A DNA stretch of 64,000 bases from the NCBI GenBank assembly GCA_041567895.1, contig JBFGAX010000006.1:5973-69972 (forward strand), read 5' to 3'. Positions 33,334 through 43,400 of the stretch are shown in pieces (position 1 is the first letter of the stretch; the number at the start of each line of letters is the position of its first letter). Below the pieces are notes generated by a model that was not told where the DNA came from, did not search any database, and saw only the letters and a program-made list of their open reading frames with translations. The stretch comes from JABDOU01 sp041567895 (lineage in GTDB: Bacteria > Actinomycetota > Acidimicrobiia > Spongiisociales > SHLN01). The position numbers and the translations under genes were made by a program.

Positions 33334-36300
33334 GTGAATAGCTACGCGAATCCCAAAGGGTCCTTTTCGAGGGTCGCGATCATCAACCGCGGCGAGGCCG
33401 CAATGCGTCTCATCCATGCCGTAGACGAAATAGCTCGAGAAGAACCACATCAGCTCCGCTCCATCGCCTTTCACACCGAAGCCGAACGCAAGGCCATGTT
33501 CGTGCGAGAAGCCCATGAGGCAGTGCGTATTTCGTCGGACAAGGGCAATCCTTATCTCGATTACGAGGCTTTGAGAAAAGGCTTGATCGACTCGAAAGCC
33601 GACGCAGCGTGGGTTGGATGGGGTTTTGTGGCGGAGCACCCGGAGTTTGCCGACCTGTGCGCCGAATTGGGGATCACGTTCATTGGCCCTCCTGGCGATG
33701 TGATGCGCCGCCTTGGGGACAAGATCGGCGCCAAAACGCTGGCCGAGAGTGTTGGCGTGCCCGTCTCCGCATGGAGCAATGGGCCTGTGTTGGATGAGGC
33801 CGACGCCCTCGCTCATGCTGAGCGAATCGGCTATCCGCTCATGGTCAAGGCGGCAGCCGGGGGAGGGGGTCGCGGTATTCGTCGCGTCAACGACGCATCT
33901 GAAGCGGCAGTTGCCTTCGCGCGGGCCAGCGCAGAGGCGTTGGCGAGCTTCGGAGATCCCACGGTATTCATGGAGAGAGTTGTGACGGGCGCTCGTCATG
34001 TCGAAGTGCAGATTGCCTCCGACCACCATGGGAATTCCTGGGCTCTTGGCGTCCGGGATTGCAGCGTTCAGCGCAAGCACCAAAAGGTCATCGAGGAGTC
34101 TGCATCGGTGGCTTTGGATCCTGATCAGGTCGCCGAGCTGGGCGAGGCGGCCGTAGCTCTTGCCAAGGCCGCCGAATACCGAAACCTGGGCACCGTTGAG
34201 TTCTTGTATCAGCCTCAAGAACGCCAGTTCGCGTTTCTGGAGGTGAACACCCGTCTTCAGGTCGAACATCCGGTTACAGAACTCACAACTGGACTGGACC
34301 TCGTGAAGCTTCAGCTCGAGCTCGCTGCAGGAAAGCACTTGGAAGGTGCTCCTCCGCACGAGTTCGGCCACGCGATCGAAGCCCGTCTCAATGCCGAGGA
34401 TCCCGAACACGGATTCGCGCCCGCACCCGGTGTCATCGAAGTCCTCAGTTTTCCTGCGGGTCCGGGTGTGCGTGTCGATACCGGAGTGGCCGAGGGTGAC
34501 GAGATACCGTCGGATTACGACGCCATGATCGCAAAGATCATTGCCTGGGGAAGAGATCGTGATGAGTCTCGCAGGCGGCTGGCGAGGGCGCTGTCCCATA
34601 CAACGGTGGTGATCCAGGGCGGCACCACCAACAAACCATTTCTTCTCGACCTCATCTCCAGACCGGAGTTGATTTCGGGGGATTTGGATACGGGGTGGGT
34701 TGATCGTTTGACGGCGGCGGGCGAACACATCAATCTCGCATACGGCGAGGTCGCGCTCATCATTGCGATGATTGATGCCTGGGAATCCGAAACCGCCGCC
34801 GAACGAGCCGCGTTCCTGGCTTCCGCCGATCGGGGGAGGCCTTCGGCGGTGACAACGGTTGGTAAGAGTATTGAATGCTCGTACCGAGGTGAGAACTACG
34901 AAGTTTCCGTCCATCGGCTCAGTCCCACGAGATTTCAGGTTGGCCTCGATGGCCGGCTTGTTGAAGTTGACGTGGAGAGAGTTGGCCGGGTCGAGTCGAG
35001 GCTCACCATCAACGGCCGCATCTACGCGACCACCTCGGTCATTCACGGCGTCGACCACCTCGTGGAGGTCGAAGGTGTCGCTCACCGGATATCGCGGGAT
35101 GAAGGGGGCGTCATACGTGCCCCCGCTCCCTCCCTCGTCGTTTCAGTGACGGCCCGGGAAGGCGCGGACGTGAAAAAGGGCGATGCGTTGCTGGTCGTGG
35201 AGTCCATGAAGATGGAGACAACGCTCAACGCGCCATTTGCCGGTCGTGTGAGAGAAGTGCTTGTTGGTTCGAATACCCAGGTGGATGCCGGCGCACCGCT
35301 GATACGGCTGGAACAGGTTGCTGAGGATGATGAAGAAACCGTCGATCTCCCCAGGGTTTCCTTCTCAGAGCTAACCGGCGATCGGCCGGGCGATCCAACA
35401 GGAAAGCACCGTCTCCTTGATCTCCTCGAGCGCCTCAGGTGGGCAGCCGTCGGGTATGACGTCGACCCCGAGCGGATCGCAACCTGGGCTTCTGAGTACG
35501 AGGAATTGAGAACAACGGTGGAGGCGGACCACGAAGAGATCCTCGCCGCCGAATTGGCACTTCTTGGTGCCTTCACCGATGTGCTTGCACTCAGCCGCAA
35601 TCGCGCCTCGTCGACGTCCGAGCGCTCGGTCGAGCACAGCGAACAGGAGTACTTCCATAGATACTTGCGTTCGTTGGACGTCGATGCCGAGGGATTGCCA
35701 GAGTCCTTCCGTCTCAAACTGTTGCGGGCGCTCGGCCATTTCGGCAAGAACGATCTCGAGCAGGGTCCGGACCTCGAAGAAGCCGTCTTCGGCATTTTCC
35801 GTGCTCAGCAACGATCCCGGGACACCGTGCCGATGATCAGGGCGATCCTCAACAGTGAGCCGGTTGAGCTCCACGATGTGAGCACGGCCATGCAGGATCG
35901 ACTGCGGTCAACACTGGGTGATCTCATAACAACGACGCAGGTGCGGTTCCCGATCGTTGGCGACCTGGCACGAAGTCTGCGTTTTCGGACATTCGACGAG
36001 CCTGCGATTCGTGCATCATCGGAGCGCGTTATCGAACAAATGCGGCGCTTGCTGACGGAGTTGCGCAATGACCCGGAAGGTCCGGACTATGCGCGCCGGG
36101 TGGATGAACTCGTGCAGTGTCCAAGGGCGATCGTCGAACTTCTGGCCGATGAACCGGGCCCGGCGGCCACAGACCCGTTTCTCGAAGTCATGACGCGCCG
36201 CTACTACAAGACCCGCGACCTCGGGGATATCACGCTCGACGCAATCGGAGCGTTTCCGATCGCGGTGGCGGATTACTCGCGCTCGGGCCAGCCTCGCCGG

Positions 36301-38838
36301 GTCATTGCACTTCGCGCTGACGGCCCCGACATCGCCGAAGCGCTCTCCTCTCTGTCGAAAGTCGTGGCGACCCGTTTGGATCGCCCGGTTCTGTGCGATA
36401 TCTATCTCCGACTCGAAGAGCCGATTCACGACAGCGACGAGATGGCCGATGATCTGACCCGCCTCGTGCTCCAAGCTGATTTTCCCGATCACACGCGGCG
36501 AATAGCTGTAACGACGTGTGATCCCCAAGGCGCGGTTGAAAACTTCACGATACGTAATGGTCGAGACGGCTTCTTCGAAGAAGCCGTCTTTCGTGGGCTC
36601 CAGCCCATGATCGCCCGCAGGCTTCAGCTTTGGCGACTGGAGAAGTTCGAGATGCGCCGGTTGCCTTCTCCGGACGATACATATCTTTTTCATTGCACAG
36701 CCTTTGATAATCCGAGAGATCAACGACTGATCGCAGTTGCCGAGGTGAGAGATATCACGCCGGTTACAGACGAACAGGGACGGACAACGGGACTGCCTGA
36801 GCTAGAACACGTTCTTGCGGCCTGTCTCGACGGAATTCGTCGTGCCCAGGCTGATCGCCCCCAGAACCGAAGGCTCGAACTCAACAGGGTGCTTCTCAAT
36901 GTATCTCCGGTGTCGGACATTCCATTCGACGATATGGCGGAGGTGGCGAGACGGCTGGCCCCCATAACCGACGGTATCGGACTCGATCAAGTGGTCGTCA
37001 CGTTCAAGACCGCGGACCCCGGAGGGGGTGAACCGGTCGAGCTCGAGCTCCGGCTGTATGTTCAGGAAGGCGTAGGGCTTTCGCTCGACATGTACACGCC
37101 CTCGACCAAGCCGATTGAGCCGGTGGATCCGTATACCCAGCGTGTTCTCGCCTCGCGGCGCCGGGGGGCCATCTACCCGTACGAGATCATTCCGATGTTG
37201 ACTGGAGAGAGTGGCTCGTTCGTCGAATACGATCTGGACGAGGAAGGTCGCTTTGTACAGGTCGAGCGCGAGGACGGGGAAAATCGCTCAGGCGTGGTAG
37301 CGGGGCTGGTAACGACCGTGACGGACCGATACCCGGAGGGCATGACCCGGGTCGCCATCCTGGGTGATCCCACCAAATCACTTGGCTCGATTGCCGAGGC
37401 CGAATGCAGGATGATCATCGGTGCGCTCGAACTTGCGGAAGATCGAGGAGTCCCCGTGGAGTGGTTCTCGGTCTCTTCGGGGGCCAGGATCTCGATGGAT
37501 AGCGGAACCGAGAACATGGACTGGATCGCTCGTGTGCTTCGACGAATCATTCAATTCACGCAGGCGGGTGGCGAGGTTCACATCCTCGTTGCAGGGATCA
37601 ACGTGGGGGCTCAGCCGTACTGGAACGCTGAGGCGACCATGCTCGACCACACCAAAGGCATCCTGGTGATGACGCCAGATAGTGCGATGGTGCTCACCGG
37701 AAAGCAAGCTCTCGACGTCAGCGGGGGCGTGTCTGCGGAGGACAACTTCGGCATCGGTGGCTACGACCGCATCATGGGTCCCAATGGTCAGGCTCAATAC
37801 TGGGCATCGGACCTCGCCGAGGCATGTTGGGTTCTCTTTCGGTACTACGAGCACAGCTACGTGGCACCAGGCGAACGCTTTCCTCGAAAGGCCACCTCGA
37901 TCGATCCAATCGATCGCGATATTCGAACCTATCCGCACGAGATCGAAGGCATCGACTTCACAACGGTTGGTGACATCTTTTCGGCCGAAACCAATCCCGA
38001 TCGAAAAAAGCCGTTCGACATCCGGACGCTCATGAGAGCCGTAGCCGACCAGGATCGAGATCCGCTCGAACGATGGGAATCGATGCGGGATGCGGATACA
38101 GCTGTCGTGTGGGACGCTTTTCTCGGGGGACGCCCCGTTTGTATGATCGGTGTCGAGTCGAGACCGTTGCCGCGTCATGGCATCTTGCCTGCCGATGGAC
38201 CTGATACGTGGTCAGCCGGAACCCTTTTTCCGTTGTCGTCCAAGAAGGTTGCTCGCGGAATCAACGCTGCCAGCGGGAGCCGTCCGCTCGTTGTGCTCGC
38301 CAACCTGTCGGGCTTCGACGGATCACCCGAATCCCTCGCGAAGCTGCAGCTCGAATTTGGAGCGGAGATTGGAAGGGCAATCGTCAATTTTGACGGACCG
38401 ATTGTGTTTTGCGTTGTGTCTCGATACCACGGGGGAGCGTTCGTGGTTTTCTCGGGTGCCCTCCACGACAACATGCAAGTGTTGGCGGTCGAGGGTTCAC
38501 ACGCCTCGGTACTGGGAGGAGCTCCGGCGGCTGCTGTGGTTTTCGCCCGTGAAGTCAAGAACCGCGTTGACAGTGATCCGCTCGTCCAACGGCTGGAAGC
38601 GAGGATCAGCGAGCTCTCCGGTAGCAGCGACGTGACGGCAATCCGGGCCGAACTGGCAGAAGTTCGCCAGGCGGTGTATGCCGAGAAACTCGGTGAGGTT
38701 GCGGACGAGTTCGATGCGATCCACACCATCGAAAGAGCCCGCGACGTGGGATCGGTCGATCGGATCGTCGCCGCCGCCGACCTGCGTCCCGAACTCATTT
38801 CGGCCGTCGAGCGCGGAATCGCCGCCGCCGGACCGTAG
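33334..38838 (+). CDS. Single-chain multidomain acyl-CoA carboxylase (BC-BCCP-CT)
   Basis: The 1834-residue protein begins at a GTG. Residues 1-450 form a biotin carboxylase: VKAAAGGGGRGIRRV near 171 and EVNTRLQVEHPVTE at 303. A biotinyl domain has VVESMKMETT with biotinylated Lys626. A long central region (about 680-1270) resembles the noncatalytic linker of eukaryotic ACC. Residues about 1280-1790 are a carboxyltransferase, opening YPYEIIPML and containing HILVAGINVGAQPYWNAEATML and MTPDSAMVLTGKQALDVSGG. Domain order matches eukaryotic multidomain acetyl-CoA carboxylase, whereas most bacteria split these subunits. The substrate could be acetyl-, propionyl- or longer acyl-CoA. Confidence 0.88.
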   Translation: MNSYANPKGSFSRVAIINRGEAAMRLIHAVDEIAREEPHQLRSIAFHTEAERKAMFVREAHEAVRISSDKGNPYLDYEALRKGLIDSKADAAWVGWGFVAEHPEFADLCAELGITFIGPPGDVMRRLGDKIGAKTLAESVGVPVSAWSNGPVLDEADALAHAERIGYPLMVKAAAGGGGRGIRRVNDASEAAVAFARASAEALASFGDPTVFMERVVTGARHVEVQIASDHHGNSWALGVRDCSVQRKHQKVIEESASVALDPDQVAELGEAAVALAKAAEYRNLGTVEFLYQPQERQFAFLEVNTRLQVEHPVTELTTGLDLVKLQLELAAGKHLEGAPPHEFGHAIEARLNAEDPEHGFAPAPGVIEVLSFPAGPGVRVDTGVAEGDEIPSDYDAMIAKIIAWGRDRDESRRRLARALSHTTVVIQGGTTNKPFLLDLISRPELISGDLDTGWVDRLTAAGEHINLAYGEVALIIAMIDAWESETAAERAAFLASADRGRPSAVTTVGKSIECSYRGENYEVSVHRLSPTRFQVGLDGRLVEVDVERVGRVESRLTINGRIYATTSVIHGVDHLVEVEGVAHRISRDEGGVIRAPAPSLVVSVTAREGADVKKGDALLVVESMKMETTLNAPFAGRVREVLVGSNTQVDAGAPLIRLEQVAEDDEETVDLPRVSFSELTGDRPGDPTGKHRLLDLLERLRWAAVGYDVDPERIATWASEYEELRTTVEADHEEILAAELALLGAFTDVLALSRNRASSTSERSVEHSEQEYFHRYLRSLDVDAEGLPESFRLKLLRALGHFGKNDLEQGPDLEEAVFGIFRAQQRSRDTVPMIRAILNSEPVELHDVSTAMQDRLRSTLGDLITTTQVRFPIVGDLARSLRFRTFDEPAIRASSERVIEQMRRLLTELRNDPEGPDYARRVDELVQCPRAIVELLADEPGPAATDPFLEVMTRRYYKTRDLGDITLDAIGAFPIAVADYSRSGQPRRVIALRADGPDIAEALSSLSKVVATRLDRPVLCDIYLRLEEPIHDSDEMADDLTRLVLQADFPDHTRRIAVTTCDPQGAVENFTIRNGRDGFFEEAVFRGLQPMIARRLQLWRLEKFEMRRLPSPDDTYLFHCTAFDNPRDQRLIAVAEVRDITPVTDEQGRTTGLPELEHVLAACLDGIRRAQADRPQNRRLELNRVLLNVSPVSDIPFDDMAEVARRLAPITDGIGLDQVVVTFKTADPGGGEPVELELRLYVQEGVGLSLDMYTPSTKPIEPVDPYTQRVLASRRRGAIYPYEIIPMLTGESGSFVEYDLDEEGRFVQVEREDGENRSGVVAGLVTTVTDRYPEGMTRVAILGDPTKSLGSIAEAECRMIIGALELAEDRGVPVEWFSVSSGARISMDSGTENMDWIARVLRRIIQFTQAGGEVHILVAGINVGAQPYWNAEATMLDHTKGILVMTPDSAMVLTGKQALDVSGGVSAEDNFGIGGYDRIMGPNGQAQYWASDLAEACWVLFRYYEHSYVAPGERFPRKATSIDPIDRDIRTYPHEIEGIDFTTVGDIFSAETNPDRKKPFDIRTLMRAVADQDRDPLERWESMRDADTAVVWDAFLGGRPVCMIGVESRPLPRHGILPADGPDTWSAGTLFPLSSKKVARGINAASGSRPLVVLANLSGFDGSPESLAKLQLEFGAEIGRAIVNFDGPIVFCVVSRYHGGAFVVFSGALHDNMQVLAVEGSHASVLGGAPAAAVVFAREVKNRVDSDPLVQRLEARISELSGSSDVTAIRAELAEVRQAVYAEKLGEVADEFDAIHTIERARDVGSVDRIVAAADLRPELISAVERGIAAAGP

Positions 38839-38865
38839 CGATCCCGCTGAGATGTACGTCTACTC

Positions 38866-39363
38866 ATGAATCCGAGCGTTCACCCGGATCTGCAGGCCAT
38901 ATCGTTCTTGCTCGGCACCTGGGTCGGAACCGGATCGGGCGTTTATCCGACCATTGACGACTTTTCTTACCAAGAAACCGCCACATACACCCACGTTGGC
39001 AAACCATTCATCGCGTACGGTCAGAGGACCCGGAGGTCGAATTCCGACGAACCGCTGCACTCCGAGGTCGGCTACTTTCGTCCTTCCGGGATGTCATCGG
39101 TCGAGCTCTTGATCGCACAGCCGAGCGGGATATCGGAAGTACACGCCGGCGTAGTCAGCGGATCGACCATGGATCTCACCTCGACGTCGATACTGACGAC
39201 CCCCACTGCGAAGGAGGTCGTGAGTGTCCGACGCTTCATTGTCGTGGACGGGGACAGGATGAGCTATGAGTTGTTCATGGCGGCAGTTGGGCAACCCCAT
39301 CAACTACATCTCTCGGCGGTCTTACAGAAGGTCCCGTCTGCAGAGCCGGGTTCGGACAGGTGA
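38866..39363 (+). CDS. Nitrobindin-family heme-binding beta-barrel protein
   Basis: The 165-residue protein has the family signature LLGTWVGTGSGVYPTI near the N-terminus, GKPFIAYGQRTR, LHSEVGYFRP, and a C-terminal QPHQLHLSAVL that should supply the proximal His for heme. This is the THAP4-like nitrobindin fold (formerly DUF1794), a ten-strand barrel that binds ferric heme and nitric oxide or peroxynitrite. It lies 27 bases after the carboxylase gene. Confidence 0.9.
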   Translation: MNPSVHPDLQAISFLLGTWVGTGSGVYPTIDDFSYQETATYTHVGKPFIAYGQRTRRSNSDEPLHSEVGYFRPSGMSSVELLIAQPSGISEVHAGVVSGSTMDLTSTSILTTPTAKEVVSVRRFIVVDGDRMSYELFMAAVGQPHQLHLSAVLQKVPSAEPGSDR

Positions 39364-39407
39364 TTGAGCCACCGCCATCCTTCAGAAGAAGCGCTGCATG
39401 CGAGATG

Positions 39408-40478
39408 TCACCACGGCATGCGGTTCACAATTCCTGTCTCGTCTGAAGGGTCCGTCAGCCAAAAGCGGCTGACCGCGTTCGGCGAATATGATTTCAATGT
39501 CTTCATGTAGTTCGCCCGCTCATACCCCGTTGGGTCGGCAGCCGTCGTGTAGCTCACGCTTCCACGGGCCTGTTCTACAGATAGATACTCGCGCTCGGTG
39601 AACCATTGGGTCATCTCAGCCACCACTTCGGCAATGTGATAAGGGCCATGCTTGAGGAGGGCCGAAGTCATCATTGTCACGTCAGCCCCGGCAAGAATCA
39701 TTTTGACGGCATCTTCGCCCGTGTGGATCCCCGTGGTGGCGGCGAGCGAAGCTTTCATCGTTGCTCGGAGAATTCCGATCCAACGAAGGGCCAACCGCGA
39801 TTCGATCGAGGTGCTCAATTTGAGATTCGGTGAGACCGTGAGATGTTCGAGATCGATGTCTGGTTGGTAGAAACGGTTGAAGAGCACCAACCCGTCGGCT
39901 CCCGCCTCAACGAGGCGATGCGCCATATGCCCGGGGGAACTGAAATAGGGACCGACCTTGACGGACAGAGGAATAGTCACAGTGTCTCTCACTTCGCGGA
40001 CGAGGTGCAAGTACTGCTCCTCGATTGCAGTGCCGGGCATCGTGATGTCGCTGGCAACCAGATAGATGTTGAGTTCGAGGGCTGCGGCACCCGCATCCTG
40101 TATCTGCCGTGCGTACGACGTCCATCCGCCGCTACTGACGCCATTCAGGCTCCCGATGACAGGGATCGTCAGTGCCTTGCTCGCCCGCTCGAGCAGGTTC
40201 AAGTACTCATCCGGTCCCGTGTTGTAGTCATCGAGCTCGGGGAAGTAGCCGGTAGCAGCCTCCGGCTGATTTCCGGCGCCGTACTCGAGTCCGAGATCCA
40301 CGTTCAGCGCTTCGTGCTCGATCTGTTCCTCGAAGAGGGAAGGCAGCACAACCGCCGCAGCTCCTGCCGCTTCAAGCTCGAGCAGCGTATCCAGTCGCCC
40401 GGTCAGTGGGCCGGCCGATGCCACCACAGGGTGGCTCAAAGTCAGCCCGAGGTAGGTGGTGGTCAAGTCTGTTTTCAT
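39408..40478 (-). CDS. Dihydroorotate dehydrogenase-like flavoprotein linked to nifJ
   Basis: The 356-residue TIM-barrel protein resembles the DHOD/PreA group: GLTLSHPVVASAGPLTG, VIGSLNGVSSGGW, PLSVKVGPYF, GADGLVLFNRFYQPDID and TTGIHTGEDAVKMILAGA. The catalytic Cys or Ser environment of true DHOD is not obvious, and the pairing with nifJ, seen in many bacteria, argues against a pyrimidine role. I choose the second ATG (40478) because GGAGG spaces better to it; the first is at 40481. The start overlaps the nifJ stop, so translation is coupled. Confidence 0.82.
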   Translation of the reverse strand: MKTDLTTTYLGLTLSHPVVASAGPLTGRLDTLLELEAAGAAAVVLPSLFEEQIEHEALNVDLGLEYGAGNQPEAATGYFPELDDYNTGPDEYLNLLERASKALTIPVIGSLNGVSSGGWTSYARQIQDAGAAALELNIYLVASDITMPGTAIEEQYLHLVREVRDTVTIPLSVKVGPYFSSPGHMAHRLVEAGADGLVLFNRFYQPDIDLEHLTVSPNLKLSTSIESRLALRWIGILRATMKASLAATTGIHTGEDAVKMILAGADVTMMTSALLKHGPYHIAEVVAEMTQWFTEREYLSVEQARGSVSYTTAADPTGYERANYMKTLKSYSPNAVSRFWLTDPSDETGIVNRMPW

Positions 40479-43400
40479 CATTCCTCCAGATCTCCGAATC
40501 GAGCTGTCCGTTCTACCGAGACCATTTGTTCATAAAGATGCCACCGGTCGTCGATGTCGCGCTGTGCCGCCTCATAGAGACGTGCCGCCACGTCTGGCTG
40601 CGATCGAGCAAGCATGGCGAATCGAGCCTCGGTGGCTGCAAACTCTTTGAACGGGATGGTGGGTTTGCGGCTATCGAGGTGGAGCGCGTGATCACCCTTG
40701 TCCTCGCGTCCAGGATCGAAGCGGTACAGTGGCCAATAGCCGCTCTCGGCTGCCATCTTCTGGTGCGCCGCCATTTCTCCCAGGTCGTAGCCGTGGGCGA
40801 TACAGGGGCTGTAGGCGATGATCAACGACGGACCGGGGTGGGCTTCAGCCTCCACAAATGCCTTGATGGTTTGTGTCATGTTTGCCCCCATGGCGATCTG
40901 CGCTACGTAGACACCGCCATAGCCCATGGCAATCATCCCGAGATCCTTTTTAGCGGTCGTCTTTCCGCCGGCTGAAAACTTGGCTGTGGCGGCTCGCGGT
41001 GTTGCTTTCGACGTCTGCCCACCCGTATTGGAGTAGACCTCGGTGTCCAGGACGAGGATGTTGACATTTCGACCAGACGCCAGAACGTGATCAAGACCGC
41101 CAAAACCAATGTCGTATGCCCAACCATCGCCGCCAACGATCCAGACTCCAGTTGTCACGAGATATTCGGCAAGTTCGAGCAGCCTGTTGGCTTCGATGGA
41201 TTCGATGTCTGACAGCTGGCGTTTCAGTTCATCCACGCGGTCACGCTGGCGGTTGATTCCGGCCTCGTCACTCTGATCTGCAGCCAGAACTTCTTGCGCC
41301 AACTGGCCGATTTCGGCTTCCATTGCTGTCAGAAGCTGCCGGGCACTTCGGGCGTGATGGTCGAACGCCAATCGCATCCCGAGACCGAACTCGGCGTTGT
41401 CTTCGAAGAGAGAGTTGGACCAGGCAGGGCCTCGTCCACCGTCACTCTTGCTCCAGGGCGTGGTGGGAAGATTTCCACCGTAGATAGAAGAACAGCCTGT
41501 CGCGTTTGCAACGACGATCCGATCCCCGAAGAGTTGGCTCATGAGCTTGAGGTACGGAGTTTCTCCGCAGCCCGCGCATGCACCGGAGAATTCAAACAAC
41601 GGTTGTGCCAGCTGCGAACCTTTGACCGAATCGAGGCGAATCCGGGTTCGGTCGTATTCCGGCAATGAGAGAAAGAATTCGAAGTTGTTGCGCTCGTCTT
41701 CGAGATGGAACCTGATGGGTTCCATGTCTATCGCTTTGTGCTTTGCGACTTCTTTGCTTTTGGCTGGACAGATGCTCACGCACACACCACAGCCGGTGCA
41801 GTCATCGGGAGCCACCTGCACGATGAGACGCTCTGTTTCGCTCTTCTCCCATACTTTGCTCTTGAAAGAATCCGGCGCGCCGGTCAGGAGCCCATCGTTC
41901 TCCACGACTTTGATCCGAATTGCCGCGTGGGGGCACACGAGCGCGCACCTGGCACAGTCGATGCAGATCTCCGGATCCCAAATAGGGATCTCCGTCGCAA
42001 TCGTGCGCTTCTCCCACTGCGCCGACCCCGTGTCAAATGTTCCGTCCACTGGCAACGCGCTGACCGGGAGCAGATCCCCGGTTCCTGACATGATCGCGGC
42101 CGTGACGCGCTCGACCGCAGCTTCGGGTGGAACCACGGGGCGCATGAGCCGTCCTCCCGTGACCTCGGCAGGAATGGCGACACGCTCCAAACCGTCGAGG
42201 GATGCGTCGACCACTGCCCAGTTGCGGTCGACGATCGCTTTGCCACGCTTGCCGTAGGTCTTCTGAATCGATCTCTTGATGGCGGCGATGGCCTGATCGG
42301 TCTCGATGATGTTCGCCAGGCCGAAAAAGCACGTCTGGAGCACCGTGTTGATTCGTCCTCCCAAGCCGGCATCTCGGGCAATGCGGTTGGCGTCGATCAC
42401 CCACATTTCGAGCTGCTTCTTGATCACCTGGCGTTGGGCGTCGCTCGGCATGTGCGACCAGACCTCCTCAGCCGAATAGGGGCTATTGAGGAGAAACGTC
42501 GCGCCGGGAGCGGCGATATCGAGCATCGGGAACCGTTCGAGGAATCCGAAATTGTGACAGGCTACGAAGTCCGCCTCCTCGATGAGATAGCTCGAATGGA
42601 TGGGCGTGGGCCCAAATCGCAGATGCGATATGGTGCGGGAGCCGGATTTCTTCGAGTCGTAGACGAAATATCCCTGGGCGTAGAGATCTGTTTCTTCGCC
42701 GATGATCTTCACGGAGTTCTTGTTGGCGCCGACCGTGCCGTCGGCTCCCAGTCCGTAGAACACCGCTCGCGACACGGCAGGAGATTCGGACCAGGATTGG
42801 TCATCAATGCCCAGGCTCAGATGAGAAACGTCATCGACGATGCCCACCGTGAAGTGGGGGAGGGGGGCGGGTTTTTGGAGCTCATCGAACACGGACAAAA
42901 CCATGGCAGGCGTGAACTCTTTTGATGACAGTCCATAGCGACCACCAATGACGTTTGGCAGAGGTCGTGTGCCTGACTCGACGAGCGCCGTCAGCACGTC
43001 CTGATAGAGCGGCTCGCCAACCGCTCCCGGCTCTTTGGTACGGTCCAAAACGGCGATCGAGGTCGCGGACGCCGGCAAGGCATCGGTGAATGCTCTAGCG
43101 GAGAAGGGTCGATAGAGCCGGACAATTATGGCCCCGATGCGCTCTCCACGACCCGCTCCGACCTCAACCACCTCCCGCACCGGCCCTGATCCCGACCCCA
43201 TGAGAACCACAATGCGTTCTGCCTCGGGATGGCCTACGTAGTCGAACAACCGGTACGGTCGACCGGTCAGAGACGCAAGAGTGTCCATTTCACGTTGAAC
43301 GAGATCAGGGACCGCCGCGTGGAAAGGGTTGGACGCCTCTCGCGCCTGGAAGAACACATCGGGATTCTGTGCGGTCCCGCGCAAAACCGGTGCGTTGGGA

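Noticed and set aside
33292..35085. 597-codon open frame antisense to the carboxylase gene
   Set aside because: It lies opposite well-conserved biotin carboxylase sequence, has no family resemblance, and reflects GC-rich codon bias.
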